Made by a program: the position numbers and the translations under genes. Under the pieces are notes generated by a model. It was not told the origin of the DNA and did no database searches. It saw only the letters and a program-made list of their open reading frames with translations. A stretch of 15,533 nucleotides of DNA, taken from assembly GCA_050250795.1 (NCBI GenBank), contig JBFWNZ010000055.1:1-15533 (forward strand), read 5' to 3'. The stretch is from JBFWNZ01 sp050250795. GTDB lineage: Bacteria > Pseudomonadota > Alphaproteobacteria > UBA8366. Below, in pieces: positions 13,681 through 15,533 of this stretch; the stretch's first letter is position 1, and each line of letters starts with the position of its first letter.

Positions 13681-14229
13681 ATGTCCCGCCTGCCGGAGCT
13701 GACGCTCGACCAGATGACGCCGGCGCAGCGTCAGGTTCACGACAACATCGCCAGCAGCCCGCGCGGCGGCGTGCGCGGCCCATTCGCGCCGTTGATACAC
13801 GCGCCGGGGGTTGCCGAACTGGTACAGCAGACCGGCGCCTATATGCGCTACAAGGGCACGCTTTCCGACAAGCTGCGCGAACTGGCGATTCTGGTGACGG
13901 GACGTTTCTGGACCGCGCAATACGAGTGGTATGCGCATCACCCCATCGCACTGAAGGCCGGACTCGATCCGAAGATCGCCGACGCCATCGCCTCGCAGCA
14001 GCGGCCGGAGTTCAGCGAGCCCGCCGAAGAGGTCGTCTACGATTATGCAATGGCGCTGCATTACGACCATCAGGTCGACGACGCCACCTACAAGCGGGCC
14101 TTCGATTTGCTGGGACCGGAAGGAATCGTCGAGCTGACGGTGCTGTGCGGCTACTACACCATCATCTCGATGGTGCTGAACGCCTTCGAGGTGGAAATTC
14201 CGGACGGGTCCAAGCCGCTCAAGGATTAA
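13681..14229 (+). CDS. Carboxymuconolactone decarboxylase-family protein without the AhpD CxxC
   Basis: The 182-residue protein belongs to the all-helical CMD/AhpD superfamily. It shows the usual N-terminal SRLPELTLDQMTPAQRQVHD and GPFAPLIHAPGVAEL segments. The central LSDKLRELAILVTGRFWTAQYEWYAHHPIALKAG (core motifs LRELAILV and AQYEWYAHH) follows, then a C-terminal DLLGPEGIVELTVLCGYYTIISMVLNAF helix. Where AhpD carries a redox CxxC, this protein has EWYAHH, so it is unlikely to be an alkylhydroperoxidase and may act on a lactone, keto acid or other small substrate; the actual reaction is unknown. ATG 13681 is well placed behind AGGGAGAGG. It diverges from soxB and ends 16 bases from the convergent DNA ligase gene. 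Confidence 0.88.
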   Translation: MSRLPELTLDQMTPAQRQVHDNIASSPRGGVRGPFAPLIHAPGVAELVQQTGAYMRYKGTLSDKLRELAILVTGRFWTAQYEWYAHHPIALKAGLDPKIADAIASQQRPEFSEPAEEVVYDYAMALHYDHQVDDATYKRAFDLLGPEGIVELTVLCGYYTIISMVLNAFEVEIPDGSKPLKD

Positions 14230-14245
14230 TCGGAACCCTCGGGGA

Positions 14246-15533
14246 TTAACCCTCGATCAGTGCCTCCAGCGTCTCCAGCCGGTCGGCCTCTTCGGCAGGC
14301 TTGTCCCAGCGGATGCGGCTGACCCGCGGGAAACGCATCGCCACCTTGGATTTGTGGCGCGCCGAACGCTGCACGGCGTCGAAGGCGATTTCCAGCACAA
14401 GGCCCGGCCGCACAGCACGGACCGGGCCGAACCGCTCAACCGTGTTCTCACGCACCCACTTGTCGATCTCGCGCAGCTCGGCGTCGGTGAAGCCGAAATA
14501 GGCCTTGCCCACGGGCACCAGTTCCGCGCCCCCGCCCGCCCCGTCGCGCCAGCAGCCGAAGGTGTAGTCGGAATAAAAGGAGGACCGCTTGCCATGGCCG
14601 CGCTGGGCATACATCAGCACGCAATCGGCAGTGAGCGGATTGCGCTTCCATTTGAACCAGGGCCCTTTGGGGCGACCCGATAGGTAAGGGCTGTCCTTGC
14701 GCTTCAGCATCAATCCTTCGATGCCGGCGGCGCGGGCATCCGCACGCAGCGCCGCCAGCTCCGGCCAAGCCTCGAAGACGATGAGTTCGGAGAGATCCAT
14801 GCGATCCGGTGCGGCATGGTCGTACCATGCTTCGAGACGGCGGCGGCGTTGCGCCAGCAGCAGCGGACGCAAATCCTCGGCGCCGTCGAACAGGATGTCG
14901 TACAGGCGGACATGGGCCGGATGCGCCGTCAGCAAGGGGCGGCCGACCGCCTTGCGCCCCAGCCGCTGCTGCAGATCGTTGAACGAGGCCACCACCCCCT
15001 CGCGCGCGACCAGCAACTCGCCGTCGAGCACAACATCGAAATCCATCGCGTCCACGATGTCGGGAAAGCTGCCGCAGATGTCCTCGCCGGTCCGCGAGTA
15101 GATGCGGCGGCTATGCCCATCGGAAACGAGCTGGACGCGGATACCGTCCCATTTCCACTCGGCGAGAAAATCCGCCGGGTTCAGCCTCGCGAAATCCTCC
15201 TCGGAGACGGGGTTCGCCAGCATCATCGGCCGAAAGGCCAGCCCATGCGCCACGCCCGGCCGCTCGGCCTTCCCCTCCAGCCAGGCGAAGAGCGATTCGT
15301 AGGGCGGCTCCAGCCCGTGCCAGACCTCCTCCACCTCGGCGAGATCGACGCCGCCCATCTCGGCCAGCGCCGTCTTGGCCAGCCGCGCCGAGACGCCGAC
15401 GCGCAGCCCACCGAGCAGTAGCTTGAGCAGCGCGAAGCGGCCGCCCGGCTCCATCGCATCCAGCCAACCGGCGATCAGCGTTGGCACGTCCAGCTTGGTC
15501 GCCCGGCGCAGCGTGTCGACCACAGTACCGACC
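14246..15533 (-). CDS. ATP-dependent DNA ligase, C-terminal part (N-terminus beyond window)
   Basis: The visible 428 codons encode most of an ATP-dependent ligase of the type often named cisplatin damage response ligase in Alphaproteobacteria. The part of the N-terminal DNA-binding domain present ends around ESLFAWLEGKAERPG. The adenylation domain has the nucleophile lysine in EWKWDGIRVQ (motif I, about 127 residues from the edge), RIYSRTGEDI, VLDGELLV (motif III), EGLMLKRKDSPYLSG (motif IV) and PWFKWKRNPLTADCVLMYA (motif V). The OB domain ends VLEIAFDAVQRSARHKSKVAMRFPRVSRIRWDKP. The frame stays open to the right edge; the GTG at 15523 is internal, since the codons before it continue the protein. 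The family is about 530-550 residues, so about 100-120 are missing. Relatives sit beside a nuclease and a Lhr-like helicase, which would lie outside this window. Confidence 0.95.
   Translation of the reverse strand, partial: VGTVVDTLRRATKLDVPTLIAGWLDAMEPGGRFALLKLLLGGLRVGVSARLAKTALAEMGGVDLAEVEEVWHGLEPPYESLFAWLEGKAERPGVAHGLAFRPMMLANPVSEEDFARLNPADFLAEWKWDGIRVQLVSDGHSRRIYSRTGEDICGSFPDIVDAMDFDVVLDGELLVAREGVVASFNDLQQRLGRKAVGRPLLTAHPAHVRLYDILFDGAEDLRPLLLAQRRRRLEAWYDHAAPDRMDLSELIVFEAWPELAALRADARAAGIEGLMLKRKDSPYLSGRPKGPWFKWKRNPLTADCVLMYAQRGHGKRSSFYSDYTFGCWRDGAGGGAELVPVGKAYFGFTDAELREIDKWVRENTVERFGPVRAVRPGLVLEIAFDAVQRSARHKSKVAMRFPRVSRIRWDKPAEEADRLETLEALIEG

Noticed and set aside
14230..14245. Terminator between the converging CMD-family and ligase genes
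   Set aside because: The 16-base gap contains no stable stem followed by a T run on either strand.
15521..15523. GTG 15523 as the start of the DNA ligase
   Set aside because: The codons upstream to the window edge remain open and the N-terminal DNA-binding domain would be incomplete; the gene is simply cut by the window.

Overview
The window is GC-rich, gene-dense DNA that looks like an alphaproteobacterial chromosome. This is supported by a CIRCE-controlled groESL operon, a SAM-II riboswitch in front of metZ, a soxBDAG sarcosine oxidase operon, a TAXI-type TRAP receptor and an ATP-dependent DNA ligase of the kind found in alphaproteobacterial repair operons. No rRNA, tRNA, insertion sequence, phage gene or CRISPR array was seen. 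No gene-free stretch exceeds about 240 bases.

Layout. Positions 1-1098 hold the end-truncated groEL, groES and their CIRCE operator and putative promoter (minus strand). Positions 1205-2320 encode a YqjM-like flavin oxidoreductase followed by a strong terminator. Positions 2372-3780 hold promoter, SAM-II riboswitch, leader terminator and metZ (O-succinylhomoserine sulfhydrylase). Positions 3862-4999 hold a two-gene unit: a glycine-reductase component B (GrdB)-like protein interrupted by an in-frame TGA, and a small CxxC glutaredoxin-like protein 13 bases further on. Positions 5096-7266 hold a class III CoA-transferase and a CitE-like CoA-ester lyase, 26 bases apart. Reading the other way are a TAXI solute receptor (8336-7272) and soxB-soxD-soxA-soxG (13541-8432). 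A carboxymuconolactone decarboxylase-family gene (13681-14229) diverges from soxB and converges on the truncated DNA ligase gene at the right edge.

The most notable item is the GrdB-like gene. The frame reads through TGA at 4357-4359 with GrdB-family homology on both sides, the TGA falls at the U of a U-x-x-C motif, and a hairpin with bacterial SECIS geometry lies immediately downstream. I read it as a 294-residue selenoprotein in a probably aerobic proteobacterium, paired with its own small thiol redox protein. Its substrate is unknown. The second notable item is the metZ leader: the SAM-II aptamer is complete to the pseudoknot, and 8 bases of it can also pair with the 3' half of the downstream terminator. 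This suggests an antitermination switch.

How the genes may work together is partly inference. metZ makes homocysteine and is under SAM feedback. The CoA-transferase and lyase probably activate and cleave a small dicarboxylic or hydroxy acid. The sox operon oxidises sarcosine to glycine, with the methyl group passing to folate. The GrdB-like pair, metZ and the sox genes all touch one-carbon, amine or sulfur/selenium chemistry, but the sequence alone does not prove a shared pathway.
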